From positions 167,319 through 231,318 of the forward strand of contig NZ_PDWO01000005.1 in assembly GCF_010211765.1 (NCBI RefSeq): a DNA stretch of 64,000 bases, written 5' to 3'. Each line of letters opens with the position of its first letter. The first letter of the stretch is position 1. The notes under the pieces are model-generated. The model did no database searches. It had not been told where the DNA came from and saw only the letters and a list, made by a program, of their open reading frames with translations. This DNA is from Pseudoxanthomonas kaohsiungensis (GTDB taxonomy: Bacteria > Pseudomonadota > Gammaproteobacteria > Xanthomonadales > Xanthomonadaceae). Positions 49,140 to 61,506 of the stretch are shown here, in pieces. The position numbers and the translations under genes are program-made.

Positions 49140-49191
49140 CGGCGACCTGTTGCCGGCCCGTGCCGCCGGCCGGCCAATGGGGGGGACAGGC

Positions 49192-49749
49192 GTGTCGGAC
49201 GACATCACCCGGTTGCTGCTGTCGTGGCGTGCAGGCGACCTGCAGGCCCGCGAGCACCTGTTCGACGCCGTGTACGAGGCGCTGCGCGAGATGGCGGTCT
49301 CGCGCCTGGGCGGTGGCCGCGGCGACGTCACCCTGCGCCCGACCTCGCTGGTCCACGAGGCGCTGCTGCGCATGCTCGGCCGTGATGTCGGCTACGTCGA
49401 CCGCGCGCACTTCTTCGCCCTGGTCGCACTCAAGATGCGCGCGGTGCTGGTCGACCACGCCCGCGCCAACGTGGCTGCCAAGCGCGGCGGTGGCGCCATC
49501 AACGTGACGCTCTCGCACGTCGACAGCGGCGCGCACAACGAGGATGTCGGCGACTACGACGTGCTGGCCTTGCACCAGGCGCTGGAGCAGCTGGGCACGC
49601 ACGACGAGCGCGCCGGGCGCGCGGTGGAACTTGCCTATTTCGGCGGCATGTCGCACGAGGAGATCGCCACCGTGCTCGAGGTATCCGTGCCGACCGTGGA
49701 CCGCGACCTGCGCTTCGCGCGGGCGTGGCTCAACCGGCAGCTGGGCTGA
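49192..49749 (+). CDS. ECF-type RNA polymerase sigma factor paired with a Ser/Thr kinase
   Basis: A 185-residue sigma factor of the ECF class that includes LRPTSLVHEALLRMLG and AHFFALVALKMRAVLVDHARA (region 2), then GGMSHEEIATVLEVSVPTVDRDLRFARAWL (region 4 helix-turn-helix, in part). This group typically sits beside Ser/Thr kinases in xanthomonads and planctomycetes instead of an anti-sigma factor. GTG 49192 follows a G-rich ribosome site (49179-49186); ATG 49177 would add five residues. The kinase gene begins 24 bases downstream. Confidence 0.87.
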   Translation: MSDDITRLLLSWRAGDLQAREHLFDAVYEALREMAVSRLGGGRGDVTLRPTSLVHEALLRMLGRDVGYVDRAHFFALVALKMRAVLVDHARANVAAKRGGGAINVTLSHVDSGAHNEDVGDYDVLALHQALEQLGTHDERAGRAVELAYFGGMSHEEIATVLEVSVPTVDRDLRFARAWLNRQLG

Positions 49750-49773
49750 GGCGTCGTACTCTGGGGGAAGGGG

Positions 49774-52533
49774 ATGGCCGGTAACGAGCGCTGGCAGCAG
49801 TTGCGCGAACTGTTCGACGCGGTGTGCGACCTTCCGCCCGAGTCCTGGCGCGGCGAGCTCGAGCGGCTGACCGGCGATGCGGACCTGCTGCGCGAGACCC
49901 TGGAACTGCTGGGCGCGCAGACGGTCGCCCTGGAGCGCGCCCGCGCGCCGCTGGACGGCCTGCTGTCGCGGATGTCCGCACCGGAACTGCAGCCGGGCGA
50001 CACCCTCGGCCCCTGGCGGCTGGCCGAACGGCTGGCGTCGGGCGGCATGGGCGTGGTCTATGCCGCCGAGAGGGCCGACAACCTTTACGCGCGCAAGGTC
50101 GCGGTCAAGTTGCTGCGCGGCCTGTCCGACCCGCGAACCGCCGAACGCCTGGCCGAGGAGCGGCGCATCCTCGCCGGCCTGCAGCACCCGAACATCGCGC
50201 GGCTGTACGACGGCGGCACCACGGCCGCCGGGCTGCCGTACCTGGTGATGGAGTTCGTCGAAGGCGAACCGCTGGACGCATGGTGCGGCACGCACCGGCC
50301 GGACCTGCGGCAGCGGCTGGCGCTGTTCGTGCGCACCTGCCGCGCGGTGCAGGCCGCGCATGCGCACCTGGTGGTGCACTGCGACCTCAAGCCGAGCAAC
50401 ATCCTGGTGCGCGGGGACGGCGAACCGGTGCTGCTGGATTTCGGCATCGCGCGGCTGATGGACGAGGACGGGCAGGGCGCCGGCGCGATGTTCTGCACGC
50501 CCGCCTATGCCGCGCCGGAAACGGTGGCTGGACGCCCGGTGGGCGTGGCGAGCGATGTCTTCAGCCTCGGCGTGCTGCTGGTGGAATTGCTGGCGGACCG
50601 GCGGATCGAGCGCGGCGTCGACGACAGCGCGCTCCCGGTGGTCGCACCCAGCCAGTGGGCGGGCGCCGACTGCCGGTGGCGCCGGCGCCTGCGCGGCGAC
50701 CTGGATGCGATCGCCGCCCGGGCCTGCGCTCTAGACCCAAGCCGGCGCTACGCGTCGGTCGAAGCCCTGGCCAACGACGTCCAGCGCTACCTCGACCATC
50801 GCGCCGTCGGCGCGCGGCAGGGCTCGCGCCTCTACCGGCTCGGGCGTGGGCTGCGCAGGCACTGGCAGGCCGCGGGCGTGGCGACGGTGGTGCTCGGCCT
50901 CAGCGTGGCCTTCGTGTGGCGGCTCGGCGAAGAGCGCGCGCGCGCCCAGCGCGAGGCGCAGGTGGCCGAACAGGTCGGGCAGTTCATGCTGTCGGCGTTC
51001 GAGGCGGCCGACCCGCGCAAGCGCGGCAAGGGCGAGACCGAGGCCTCGGCCCGCGAGGTGCTGGACGCCGGTGCCGCGCGCATCGATGCAGAACTGGCCG
51101 ACTCGCCGGCCATCCGCGCGCGCGTGCAGCAGGTGATCGGCCTGGCCTACAAGAACATCGGCCAGCCGCAGCGGGCTGAGGAGCTGCTGCGCGCGGCGGT
51201 GGACGGATTACTGGCGGACGGGGTGGACGAGCCGATGCTGGCCGCCGGCGCGATGAGCGACCTGGCCACGCTGCTGGCCAACGACCGGCGCGGCACGGAA
51301 GCCGAAGCGATGGCCCGGCGCGCGCTTGCCGTGCTCGACGGCGAGGCCGCCGCGGACGGCGCTGCCGCGGCGCATGCCTGGAACTCGCTCGGCCTGGCGC
51401 TCATGGAGCAGGAGCATTTCGACGACGCCGAAGCCGCGTTGCTGCGTTCGATGGAGATGCGCAGGCTGCTGCCGGACGCGCCGCGGATGCTCGCGGTGGC
51501 CAAGCACAACCTCGGCCTGCTCTACCGCCGGCGCGGCGACCTCGCCGGTTCGGAGGCCGCTTTGGAGGAAGCGCTGTCGATGAAGCGCGAGCTCAGCGGG
51601 GAGCGTTCCTACGAAGTGCTCAGCACGCGCCATGTGCTGGCCATGACCCTGGCCGAGCAGGGCCGCCTTGCGGAGGCCGAAAGGCTCCAGCGGCAGAACC
51701 TCGCGCTGGCGCGCGAGTTGTTCGGCGAGGCGAGCGACCATACCGCTACCGCCTACAACGAGCTGGCCAGCCTCAACCAGGACCTCGGCGAGTACGCGCT
51801 GGCCGCCGATTACTACGATCGCGCGCTCGCGGTCGAAGCGGAAGTGTCCGGCGAGCAGAGCGTCAGCTACATGGTCACGTTGAACAACCTGGCCACGCTG
51901 GAGGAGTCGCGTGGCGACCCGGAGCGCGCGCTGCAGCTGTTCCGCCGCTCGTTCGAGTACCGGCGCGCGAGCCTGGGCCCGGACAACCCGAGCGCCCTGC
52001 GCGCGGAGGTCAACCTCGGGCGGGCGCTGATGCGCGTCGGCCGCCTGGCCGAGGCCGAGCCGCTGATCGCGCGCGCGATGGCCGCCTGGGCGACGAGGCT
52101 GGAGCCGGATGCGGCGGACATGTTGCGCACGCGCCTGGGCTGGGCGGAATGGGAGCTGCGCGCGGGACGGTTCGAGGCTGCCGACGCCACCCTCGAGGCG
52201 TTGCGGCCGCTGTTCGCGGGCAAGCCACCGGCGCTGGTGTTCCGCCACCAGGCGCTGGTCGCCGAACTGCTGCAGCGCCGCGGCCGCGCGGCCGAGGCGG
52301 TGGAGGCCTGGGCGCTGGCGCTGGCGCAGGCCGAAGCCCAGTTCGGCAGCGAGAGCATCTCGACCGCGCGCTGGCGGGTCCCCTATGCGGAAGCGCTGCT
52401 GCAGGCGGGCCAGGTGGACCAGGCGCGTGCGCAGGTGCGCCAGGCGGCGCCGGTGCTGCGTGCGCAACTGCTGCCGGGCTCGGAGCTGCCGCGCCGCCTG
52501 GACGCGCTGGAAAGCAGCCTGGGCCAAGGCTGA
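49774..52533 (+). CDS. Transmembrane Ser/Thr protein kinase with TPR-type C-terminal region
   Basis: A 919-residue kinase: catalytic domain about 80-345 with glycine loop LASGGMGVVY, Lys112 in KVAVK, catalytic loop HCDLKPSN (202-209), DFG at 222-224 and APE at 247-249. The usual HRD Arg is Cys203, making it a non-RD kinase. One membrane helix (366-382) leads to a periplasmic-side region of TPR-like helical repeats from about 390 to 915 (AYKNIGQPQRAEELLRAAV; AKHNLGLLYRRRGDLAGSE; AYNELASLNQDLGEYALAA). Probably controls the adjacent ECF sigma factor by phosphorylation, as for other such pairs. Confidence 0.9.
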   Translation: MAGNERWQQLRELFDAVCDLPPESWRGELERLTGDADLLRETLELLGAQTVALERARAPLDGLLSRMSAPELQPGDTLGPWRLAERLASGGMGVVYAAERADNLYARKVAVKLLRGLSDPRTAERLAEERRILAGLQHPNIARLYDGGTTAAGLPYLVMEFVEGEPLDAWCGTHRPDLRQRLALFVRTCRAVQAAHAHLVVHCDLKPSNILVRGDGEPVLLDFGIARLMDEDGQGAGAMFCTPAYAAPETVAGRPVGVASDVFSLGVLLVELLADRRIERGVDDSALPVVAPSQWAGADCRWRRRLRGDLDAIAARACALDPSRRYASVEALANDVQRYLDHRAVGARQGSRLYRLGRGLRRHWQAAGVATVVLGLSVAFVWRLGEERARAQREAQVAEQVGQFMLSAFEAADPRKRGKGETEASAREVLDAGAARIDAELADSPAIRARVQQVIGLAYKNIGQPQRAEELLRAAVDGLLADGVDEPMLAAGAMSDLATLLANDRRGTEAEAMARRALAVLDGEAAADGAAAAHAWNSLGLALMEQEHFDDAEAALLRSMEMRRLLPDAPRMLAVAKHNLGLLYRRRGDLAGSEAALEEALSMKRELSGERSYEVLSTRHVLAMTLAEQGRLAEAERLQRQNLALARELFGEASDHTATAYNELASLNQDLGEYALAADYYDRALAVEAEVSGEQSVSYMVTLNNLATLEESRGDPERALQLFRRSFEYRRASLGPDNPSALRAEVNLGRALMRVGRLAEAEPLIARAMAAWATRLEPDAADMLRTRLGWAEWELRAGRFEAADATLEALRPLFAGKPPALVFRHQALVAELLQRRGRAAEAVEAWALALAQAEAQFGSESISTARWRVPYAEALLQAGQVDQARAQVRQAAPVLRAQLLPGSELPRRLDALESSLGQG

Positions 52534-52567
52534 CGCGTGCGGCGGCAGGCGCCGGTGGATCGGCTCC

Positions 52568-52777
52568 TGCGGAGGCAGCGGGGCCGTCGCCACGGCCCGG
52601 CGGCGCCCAAGCGCCGGGCTCAGCCTTCCAGCGAGGCCAGGTCGCCCTTGGTCTCCAGCCGCGCCCCCGCCGAACCGGGGTGCGACGACGGTGGGGCCGT
52701 CGCCACGACCCGGCGGGGTTGAAGCGCGACGTTCAGACTTCCAGCGAAGCGAGATCGCCCTTGGTTTCCAGCCACGC
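52568..52777. repeat. Imperfect tandem duplication of the parE 3' end (113-bp period)
   Basis: Sequence starting at 52580 (GGGGCCGTCGCCACGGCCCG) reappears with about 80-85% identity from 52693, offset 113 bases throughout. The copy at 52693 includes the true end of parE. The outer copy still encodes, on the minus strand, ARLETKGDLASLEG plus a stop, against AWLETKGDLASLEV in ParE. Most differences fall at third codon positions. The match fades outside about 52568-52664 for the outer copy. Confidence 0.8.
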
Positions 52778-54622
52778 CTTGCGATCGCTCGCCCGCTTCT
52801 TCGCCAGCAGCATGTCCATCAGCGCGCGGGTCTGCTCGCCGTCGTCCACGGTCAGCTGCACCAGGCGGCGGGTGTCGGGATGGATCGCCGACTCGCGCAG
52901 CTGCTCGGGGTTCATCTCGCCCAGGCCCTTGAAGCGGGTGACATTGACCTGGCCCTTGATCTTCTCGCGGGCGATCTTCTCCAGCAGCAGGCGCTTTTCC
53001 TCTTCGTCCAGCGCGTAGAACACCTGCTTGCCCACGTCCACGCGGAACAGCGGCGGCATCGCCACGAACACGTGGCCGGCCGCCACCAGCGCCGGGAAAT
53101 GGCGCAGGAACAGCGCCGACAGCAGGGTGGCGATGTGCAGGCCGTCGGAGTCGGCGTCGGCGAGGATGATCACCTTGCCGTAGCGCAGGCCGCCGATGTC
53201 ATCCTTGCCCGGGTCGCAACCGATCGCCACGGCCAGGTTGTGCACCTCCTCGGAGGCCAGCACGGTGCTGCTGGCCACTTCCCAGGTGTTGAGGATCTTG
53301 CCGCGCAAGGGAAGGATCGCCTGGAAGTCCTTGTCGCGGGCCTGCCGCGCGCTGCCGCCGGCCGAGTCGCCCTCCACCAGGAACAGTTCGGTGCGAGACA
53401 GGTCCTGGCTGATGCAGTCGGCCAGCTTGCCCGGCAGCGCCGGGCCCTGGGTGACCTTCTTGCGCACGACCTGTTTTTCGGTCTTCAGTCGCGCGCTGGC
53501 GCGTTCGATCGCGATCTGCGCGATCTTCTCGCCCAGTTCCACGTGCTGGTTCAGCCACAGGCTGAAGGCGTCGTGCGCGGCGCCTTCGATGAAGCCGGCC
53601 GCCTGGCGCGAAGACAGGCGTTCCTTGGTCTGGCCGCTGAACTGCGGGTCGGTCATCTTCAGCGACAGCACGAAGGCGACCCGGTCCCACACGTCCTCGG
53701 GCGCCAGCTTCACGCCGCGCGGCAGCAGGTTGCGGAAGTCGCAGAATTCGCGCAGCGCATCGGTCAGGCCCGAGCGCAGGCCATTGACGTGGGTGCCGTG
53801 CTGGGCGGTCGGGATCAGGTTGACATAGCTCTCCTGCACCAGCTCGCCCTCGGCGATCCACGCGACCGCCCAGTCCACCACTTCGGTGTCCTTCTTCAGC
53901 GCGCCGGTGAACAGGTCCGCCGGCAGCAGCTCGCGGCCGGCCAGCTCGCCCTTGAGGTAGTCGCGCAGGCCGTCCTCGTAGTGCCAGGTGTCGCGCTCGC
54001 CGGTAGCCTCGTCGAACAGGGTCACGGTCAGGCCGGGGCAGAGCACGGCCTTGGCGCGCAGCAGGTGGCGCAGGGCGCGGGCGTTGATCTTGGGACTGTC
54101 GAAATACTTCGGGTCGGGCCAGAAGCGCACCCGGGTGCCGGTGTTCTTCCTGCCGACGCTGCCCACCACTTCCAGCGGCGTGGCGCGGTCGCCGTTGCGG
54201 AAGGTGATGCGGTGCTCGCTGCCTTCGCGCTTGATGTGCACCTCGACCAGCGTGGACAACGCGTTGACCACGCTCACGCCCACGCCATGCAGGCCGCCGG
54301 AGAAGGTGTAGTTCTTGTTGCTGAACTTTCCGCCGGCGTGCAGGCGGGTGAGGATCAGCTCCACGCCCGGGATCTTCTCCTCGGGGTGGATGTCCACCGG
54401 CATGCCGCGGCCGTCGTCGGACACCTCGCAGCTGCCGTCCCTGAACAGCGTGACCTCGATCGCCTGCGCGTGGCCGGCCAAGGCCTCGTCGACGGCGTTG
54501 TCGATGACCTCCTGGGCCAGGTGGTTCGGGCGGGACGTGTCGGTGTACATGCCCGGCCGGCGCTTGACCGGATCCAGGCCGGAGAGGACTTCGATATCGG
54601 CGGCGTTGTAGCGGCTGCTCAT
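52733..54622 (-). CDS. parE: DNA topoisomerase IV subunit B
   Basis: ATPase subunit of topoisomerase IV, which unlinks daughter chromosomes with ParC. The 629 residues match E. coli ParE in length. GHKL ATPase blocks are EVIDNAVDEALAG, DDGRGMPVDIHPEE and GGLHGVGVSVVNALS. The transducer has NLIPTAQHGTHVNGLR, and the Toprim domain has EGDSAGGSARQARD and DADSDGLHIATLL. VKRRPGMYTDTSRPNHLAQE at the start is ParE-like rather than GyrB-like, and the GyrB insert is absent. Start at MSSRYNAAD; a duplicate of its 3' end follows. Confidence 0.97.
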   Translation of the reverse strand: MSSRYNAADIEVLSGLDPVKRRPGMYTDTSRPNHLAQEVIDNAVDEALAGHAQAIEVTLFRDGSCEVSDDGRGMPVDIHPEEKIPGVELILTRLHAGGKFSNKNYTFSGGLHGVGVSVVNALSTLVEVHIKREGSEHRITFRNGDRATPLEVVGSVGRKNTGTRVRFWPDPKYFDSPKINARALRHLLRAKAVLCPGLTVTLFDEATGERDTWHYEDGLRDYLKGELAGRELLPADLFTGALKKDTEVVDWAVAWIAEGELVQESYVNLIPTAQHGTHVNGLRSGLTDALREFCDFRNLLPRGVKLAPEDVWDRVAFVLSLKMTDPQFSGQTKERLSSRQAAGFIEGAAHDAFSLWLNQHVELGEKIAQIAIERASARLKTEKQVVRKKVTQGPALPGKLADCISQDLSRTELFLVEGDSAGGSARQARDKDFQAILPLRGKILNTWEVASSTVLASEEVHNLAVAIGCDPGKDDIGGLRYGKVIILADADSDGLHIATLLSALFLRHFPALVAAGHVFVAMPPLFRVDVGKQVFYALDEEEKRLLLEKIAREKIKGQVNVTRFKGLGEMNPEQLRESAIHPDTRRLVQLTVDDGEQTRALMDMLLAKKRASDRKAWLETKGDLASLEV

Positions 54623-54842
54623 GGAACCTTGCGAAGGCGCGGATGCGACGCGGAAGTGTGCGGCCTGGCCCCGCTTTTTGCACCCCATCCCTGCGCCGCC
54701 CCCCGTTCAGGGGGGCTAGGGTGCCCGGAGGGTATAACCGGTGTGCCAGGTCGGTCCGGCGCTGGAAAATCCAGCGCAACGGCCCCACTTGGCGATCGAG
54801 ACCACGGCCGGCCCCGCCGGCCAGGGCAGCAGGAGGACGATG

Positions 54843-56907
<2,065 letters not shown>

Positions 56908-56967
56908 GGTTAGCGTCGGGGCGCGCCGTCGCCGCGCCCCGGCACGTGGTGGATCGTCAGGCAGAGC

Positions 56968-56989
56968 AGCCGGGCAAGCCCGGCTCTAC
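56968..56989. repeat. Single GTAG-family REP hairpin
   Basis: AGCCGGGC and GCCCGGCT (56968-56975 and 56978-56985) flank an AA loop and are followed by CTAC (56986-56989). It is a lone unit of the family found as inverted pairs elsewhere in the window, 60 bases after the pyrG stop. Confidence 0.8.
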
Positions 56990-57080
56990 GCAACCGCGGC
57001 CACTCCCTTCGTACGTACGCATCGGCATGCATCTGTGCCGATGCCGGACTGTGCTCGTCCATGCGAGCTCGCCACTTCCG

Positions 57081-57183
57081 GACGTCGTGGTGAGGGGGTT
57101 CCCACCCGTAAATAAAGGAGGAGGCACCGGCTTCACCGGTACCGGGGGACATGGAGAGTGGGAACCCCCCTCGCCATGACGCC
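57081..57183. repeat. Imperfect inverted repeat, MITE-like
   Basis: GAGGGGGTTCCCAC (57092-57105) is matched by GTGGGAACCCCCCTC (57158-57172), differing by one extra C. The pairing continues imperfectly outward to about 57081 and 57183. The 52-base centre contains AAATAAAGGAGGAGG and CACCGG..CCGGTACCGG hairpins. No open frame of note. Confidence 0.6.
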
Positions 57184-57330
57184 GTAGCCACGCCTCCGCA
57201 ACGTCGCCTCCGCTACGCCGTCCCGCGACCACGACTCGGTCACCACCCGATGCTTTCCCCGGCAACCGACCCGGAACCCGCAAGTCGTGGAAAACAGGGG
57301 CAAACCAAGGCAGGACCGGCCGCGGTCCGC

Positions 57331-58665
<1,335 letters not shown>

Positions 58666-58678
58666 CGCCGGAGCCGCG

Positions 58679-59026
58679 ATGCGCGCGATGCGCTGGGTGC
58701 TGCTGGGGCTGGTGCTGCTGCTGGGATGGCTGCAGTACCGGCTCTGGTTCGGCATCGGCAGCGCGGGCGAAGTCGCGGCGCTGGAGGCCCAGGTCGAACA
58801 CCAGGGCCGCGAGAACGGCGGACTGAAGGAACGCAACGCGGCACTGGCGGCCGAGGTGCGCGACCTGAAGGAAGGCGTGGCCGCGGTCGAGGAGCGGGCG
58901 CGCAGCGAGCTGGGCATGATCAAGCCGGGCGAACTGTTCTACCGGGTGGTGGAGGATCCGGCGCGGCGCGCGTCGGCGCCCGACCCCGACGCCATGGGCG
59001 ATGCGAACGCCGGGGAGGCCGACTGA
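58679..59026 (+). CDS. ftsB: Cell division protein FtsB
   Basis: Small bitopic divisome protein forming a complex with FtsL and FtsQ. The 115 residues have one N-terminal helix ([20 protein letters not shown]), a periplasmic coiled coil ([20 protein letters not shown], then [15 protein letters not shown]) and the conserved [19 protein letters not shown] block. A Pro/Asp/Ala tail of about 25 residues extends the C-terminus. The TGA overlaps the ispD ATG by one base. Confidence 0.93.
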   Translation: MRAMRWVLLGLVLLLGWLQYRLWFGIGSAGEVAALEAQVEHQGRENGGLKERNAALAAEVRDLKEGVAAVEERARSELGMIKPGELFYRVVEDPARRASAPDPDAMGDANAGEAD

Positions 59027-59721
59027 TGGCCTCGGTCTGGGCGGTCGTCCCCGCCGCCGGGCGCGGCACGCGCTTCGGCGGCGAGGTGCCCAAGCAGTAC
59101 CTGCAGGTCGGCGGACGCCCGCTGCTGGCCTACACGCTCGACGCGCTGCTGGCCCATCCGGCGGTGGCCGGCGTGGTCGTGGCGCTGGCGGCCGACGACC
59201 CGTGGTGGCCGGGCTGGAGCGACCATGCAGGCAAGCCGGTGCTCACGTGCACCGGCGGCTCCAGTCGCGCCGCGTCCGTGCTCGCGGCGATGGCGACATT
59301 GCCCGAATCGGTGCGCGCCGACGACTTCGTGCTGGTGCACGATGCCGCGCGGCCGAACCTGGCGCCGGCCGACCTCGACCGCCTGCTGGAACAGGGCCGC
59401 GCCGATCCGGTCGGCGCGATCCTGGCCGCCCCGGTCCGCGACACCCTCAAGCGCGCCGGCGACGACGGCGGCATCGACCGAACCGAGCCGCGCGAGCGGC
59501 TGTGGCGCGCGCTGACGCCGCAGCTGTTCCGCCGCCTGCAGCTGGCCCGCGCCCTGCAGGCCGCCGCGGACGCCGGCGTGGAGGTGACCGACGAGGCGAT
59601 GGCGCTGGAGCGCCAGGGTGCGCGCCCGCTGCTGGTCGAAGGGCGCGAGGACAACTTCAAGGTCACCACGCCCGCGGACCTGGCCCGGTTCGAGTTCGAG
59701 CTGTCCCGGCGGCCGTCGTAG
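59026..59721 (+). CDS. ispD: 2-C-methyl-D-erythritol 4-phosphate cytidylyltransferase
   Basis: Adds CMP to MEP in the non-mevalonate isoprenoid path. 231 residues with the nucleotide-binding start [20 protein letters not shown], the block [33 protein letters not shown] and the Lys/Thr of [12 protein letters not shown]. The TAG stop (59719-59721) lies in the GTAG end of the repeat that separates ispD from ispF, so the last residues (SRRPS) may come from the repeat. Confidence 0.96.
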   Translation: MASVWAVVPAAGRGTRFGGEVPKQYLQVGGRPLLAYTLDALLAHPAVAGVVVALAADDPWWPGWSDHAGKPVLTCTGGSSRAASVLAAMATLPESVRADDFVLVHDAARPNLAPADLDRLLEQGRADPVGAILAAPVRDTLKRAGDDGGIDRTEPRERLWRALTPQLFRRLQLARALQAAADAGVEVTDEAMALERQGARPLLVEGREDNFKVTTPADLARFEFELSRRPS

Positions 59722-59814
59722 GAGCACAGCCTCAGGGGCGGCACCGGCGTCGGAGTCATGACGGTGTCGCCTGTGCCGACGGACGTCGCGTCGCCGATGA
59801 GGATCGGCTCCTAC
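59718..59814. repeat. TGTAGGAGC-family repeat between ispD and ispF
   Basis: It begins GTAGGAGCACAGCC at 59718 and ends GGCTCCTAC at 59814, so the outer 8 bases are inverted. The interior has further imperfect complementarity. The outer ends match those of the 27331-27468 element. It splits the usually tight ispD-ispF pair and provides the ispD stop codon. Confidence 0.75.
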
Positions 59815-59850
59815 AATAGCGTCACGGCCACCGCTTGCCCAAGGATTTCC

Positions 59851-60342
59851 ATGGCAGACATCCCTCCTTTCCGCATCGGCCACGGCTACGACGTGCATGT
59901 CTTCGGCGACGGCGACCACGTCATGCTCGGCGGCGTGCGCGTGCCGCACGATCGCGGCGTCGTTGCGCACAGCGACGGCGACGTGGCCCTGCACGCGCTG
60001 TGCGACGCGATCCTCGGCGCGCTGGCGCTGGGCGACATCGGCGTGCATTTCCCGCCCAGCGACGAACGCTGGCGCGGCGCCGACAGCGTGGAGCTGCTGC
60101 GCCACTGCATGGCGCTGGCCGGCGATCGCGGCTGGACGCTGGGCAATGCCGACATCACCGTGGTCTGCGAGCGTCCCAAGGTCGGGCCGCATGCGGCGGC
60201 CATGCGCGAGCGCATCGCGCAGGCCTGCGGGGTGGGCATCGACGCGGTGAGCGTCAAGGCCACCACCAGCGAGAAGCTGGGCTTCACCGGCCGCGGCGAG
60301 GGCATCGCCGCCCAGGCGGTCGCACTGCTGGTGAAGTCGTGA
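59851..60342 (+). CDS. ispF: 2-C-methyl-D-erythritol 2,4-cyclodiphosphate synthase
   Basis: Cyclises CDP-ME 2-phosphate in isoprenoid synthesis. The 163-residue protein has the zinc ligands Asp and His in [11 protein letters not shown] and a third His in [31 protein letters not shown] and [20 protein letters not shown] are trademark blocks. Works as a trimer in the family. The last four bases overlap the truD GTG start. Confidence 0.97.
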   Translation: MADIPPFRIGHGYDVHVFGDGDHVMLGGVRVPHDRGVVAHSDGDVALHALCDAILGALALGDIGVHFPPSDERWRGADSVELLRHCMALAGDRGWTLGNADITVVCERPKVGPHAAAMRERIAQACGVGIDAVSVKATTSEKLGFTGRGEGIAAQAVALLVKS

Positions 60343-61376
60343 ACGAACCGGTCGCGCTGCGCGGCGCCTTCGGCGCGCCGGTGCTGGCGGCGCGCATCCG
60401 CGCGCAGGCCGAGGATTTCCGGGTCGAGGAACTGGACGGGTTCGAGGCCAGCGGCGAGGGCGAGCACCTGCTGCTGACCATCGAGAAGCGCGGCATGAAC
60501 ACCGCCTTCGTCGCGCGCGAGATCGCCCACTGGGCAGGCGTGGCCGAGCACGCGGTCGGCTATGCCGGGCTCAAGGACCGCCACGCGGTCACCCGGCAGC
60601 GCTTCAGCGTGCAACTGCCCGGGCGCGAGGCGCCCGATGTCGCCTCCCTGGAGCGCGACGGCCTGCGCGTGCTGGCGCAGGAGCGACACCGCCGCAAGCT
60701 CCCGCGCGGCGCGCTGGCAGGCAACCGGTTCGAGCTGGTGCTGCGGGACGTGGCCGGCGACCGCGCCGCGATCGAGGAGCGCCTGTCGCAGGTTGCCGCC
60801 CACGGCGTTCCCAACGCGTTCGGCGAGCAGCGCTTCGGCCACGGGGGCGGCAACGTCAACAAGGCGCTGTCGATGTTCGCGGGGCGCCGGGTCGGGCGCG
60901 AGCAGCGGTCGTTGCTGCTGTCGGCGGCGCGTTCGGTGCTGTTCAACCGCGTGCTGGACGCGCGCGTGGCCGATGGCAGTTGGGAGCGGGGCATGGATGG
61001 CGAGGTGTGGATGCTGGCCGGCAGCCGCAGCGTGTTCGGGCCGGAACCGTGGAGCGATGCGCTGGCCGGGCGGCTGGCCGGTTTCGACATCCATCCCAGC
61101 GGACCGCTGTGGGGGCGAGGCCATCTGCGCAGCGAGGGGCCGTGCCGTGAGCTGGAACTCGCGGCGCTGGCCGACGCCGAATCGCTCGCATTGCGCGACG
61201 GGCTGGAAAGGGCGGGGCTGGAGCAGGAGCGCCGTGCGCTGCGCGTGCGTGCCGACGGGCTGGCGTGGGAGTGGACGGATCCGGCCAGCCTGCGGCTGGC
61301 GTTCTCGCTGCCGCCGGGCAGCTATGCCACCGCGGTGCTGGCGCAGCTGGGCGACATCGCCGACGCGGCGCCGTAG
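60339..61376 (+). CDS. truD: tRNA pseudouridine(13) synthase
   Basis: Modifies U13 of tRNA-Glu. 345 residues with the catalytic Asp in [14 protein letters not shown], the conserved start [21 protein letters not shown] in part, and [21 protein letters not shown] start overlaps ispF (GTGA). The TAG stop (61374-61376) falls inside the GTAG of the REP pair at 61373-61448. In many gammaproteobacteria surE follows; here bamA lies convergent instead. Confidence 0.95.
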   Translation: MNEPVALRGAFGAPVLAARIRAQAEDFRVEELDGFEASGEGEHLLLTIEKRGMNTAFVAREIAHWAGVAEHAVGYAGLKDRHAVTRQRFSVQLPGREAPDVASLERDGLRVLAQERHRRKLPRGALAGNRFELVLRDVAGDRAAIEERLSQVAAHGVPNAFGEQRFGHGGGNVNKALSMFAGRRVGREQRSLLLSAARSVLFNRVLDARVADGSWERGMDGEVWMLAGSRSVFGPEPWSDALAGRLAGFDIHPSGPLWGRGHLRSEGPCRELELAALADAESLALRDGLERAGLEQERRALRVRADGLAWEWTDPASLRLAFSLPPGSYATAVLAQLGDIADAAP

Positions 61377-61448
61377 AGCGGGGCTTGCCCCGCTGCCCCC
61401 ATGCGGCGAAACGACGCCCCAGACGAAGCGGGGCAAGCCCCGCTCTAC
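61373..61448. repeat. Inverted pair of GTAG-type REP hairpins at the truD end
   Basis: The left unit GTAGAGCGGGGCTTGCCCCG starts at 61373; the right unit GCGGGGCAAGCCCCGCTCTAC ends at 61448. The two units are exact inverted copies over most of their length. The left GTAG includes the truD stop codon. The bamA terminator begins 3 bases beyond the right end. Confidence 0.9.
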
Positions 61449-61450
61449 GG

Positions 61451-61480
61451 AAAAAAGAACGACCCCTTGCGGGGCCGTCC
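61451..61480 (-). terminator. Rho-independent terminator of bamA
   Basis: On the minus strand a GACGGCCCCGCAAGGGGTCGT hairpin (stem CGGCCCC/GGGGTCG with a GCAA loop and one mismatch) is followed by TTCTTTTTT. It starts 27 bases after the bamA stop codon and abuts the REP pair. Confidence 0.85.
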
Positions 61481-61506
61481 GGGTTCCGTGGTCGCGGTCG
61501 GTCCGG

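Noticed and set aside
52580..52664. Separate small gene on the minus strand downstream of parE
   Set aside because: It is a remnant copy of the parE end, with no start codon or ribosome site of its own.
57092..57172. Small peptide gene around the AAATAAAGGAGGAGG sequence
   Set aside because: No open frame with a sensible start follows the purine-rich stretch. It is the interior of an inverted repeat.
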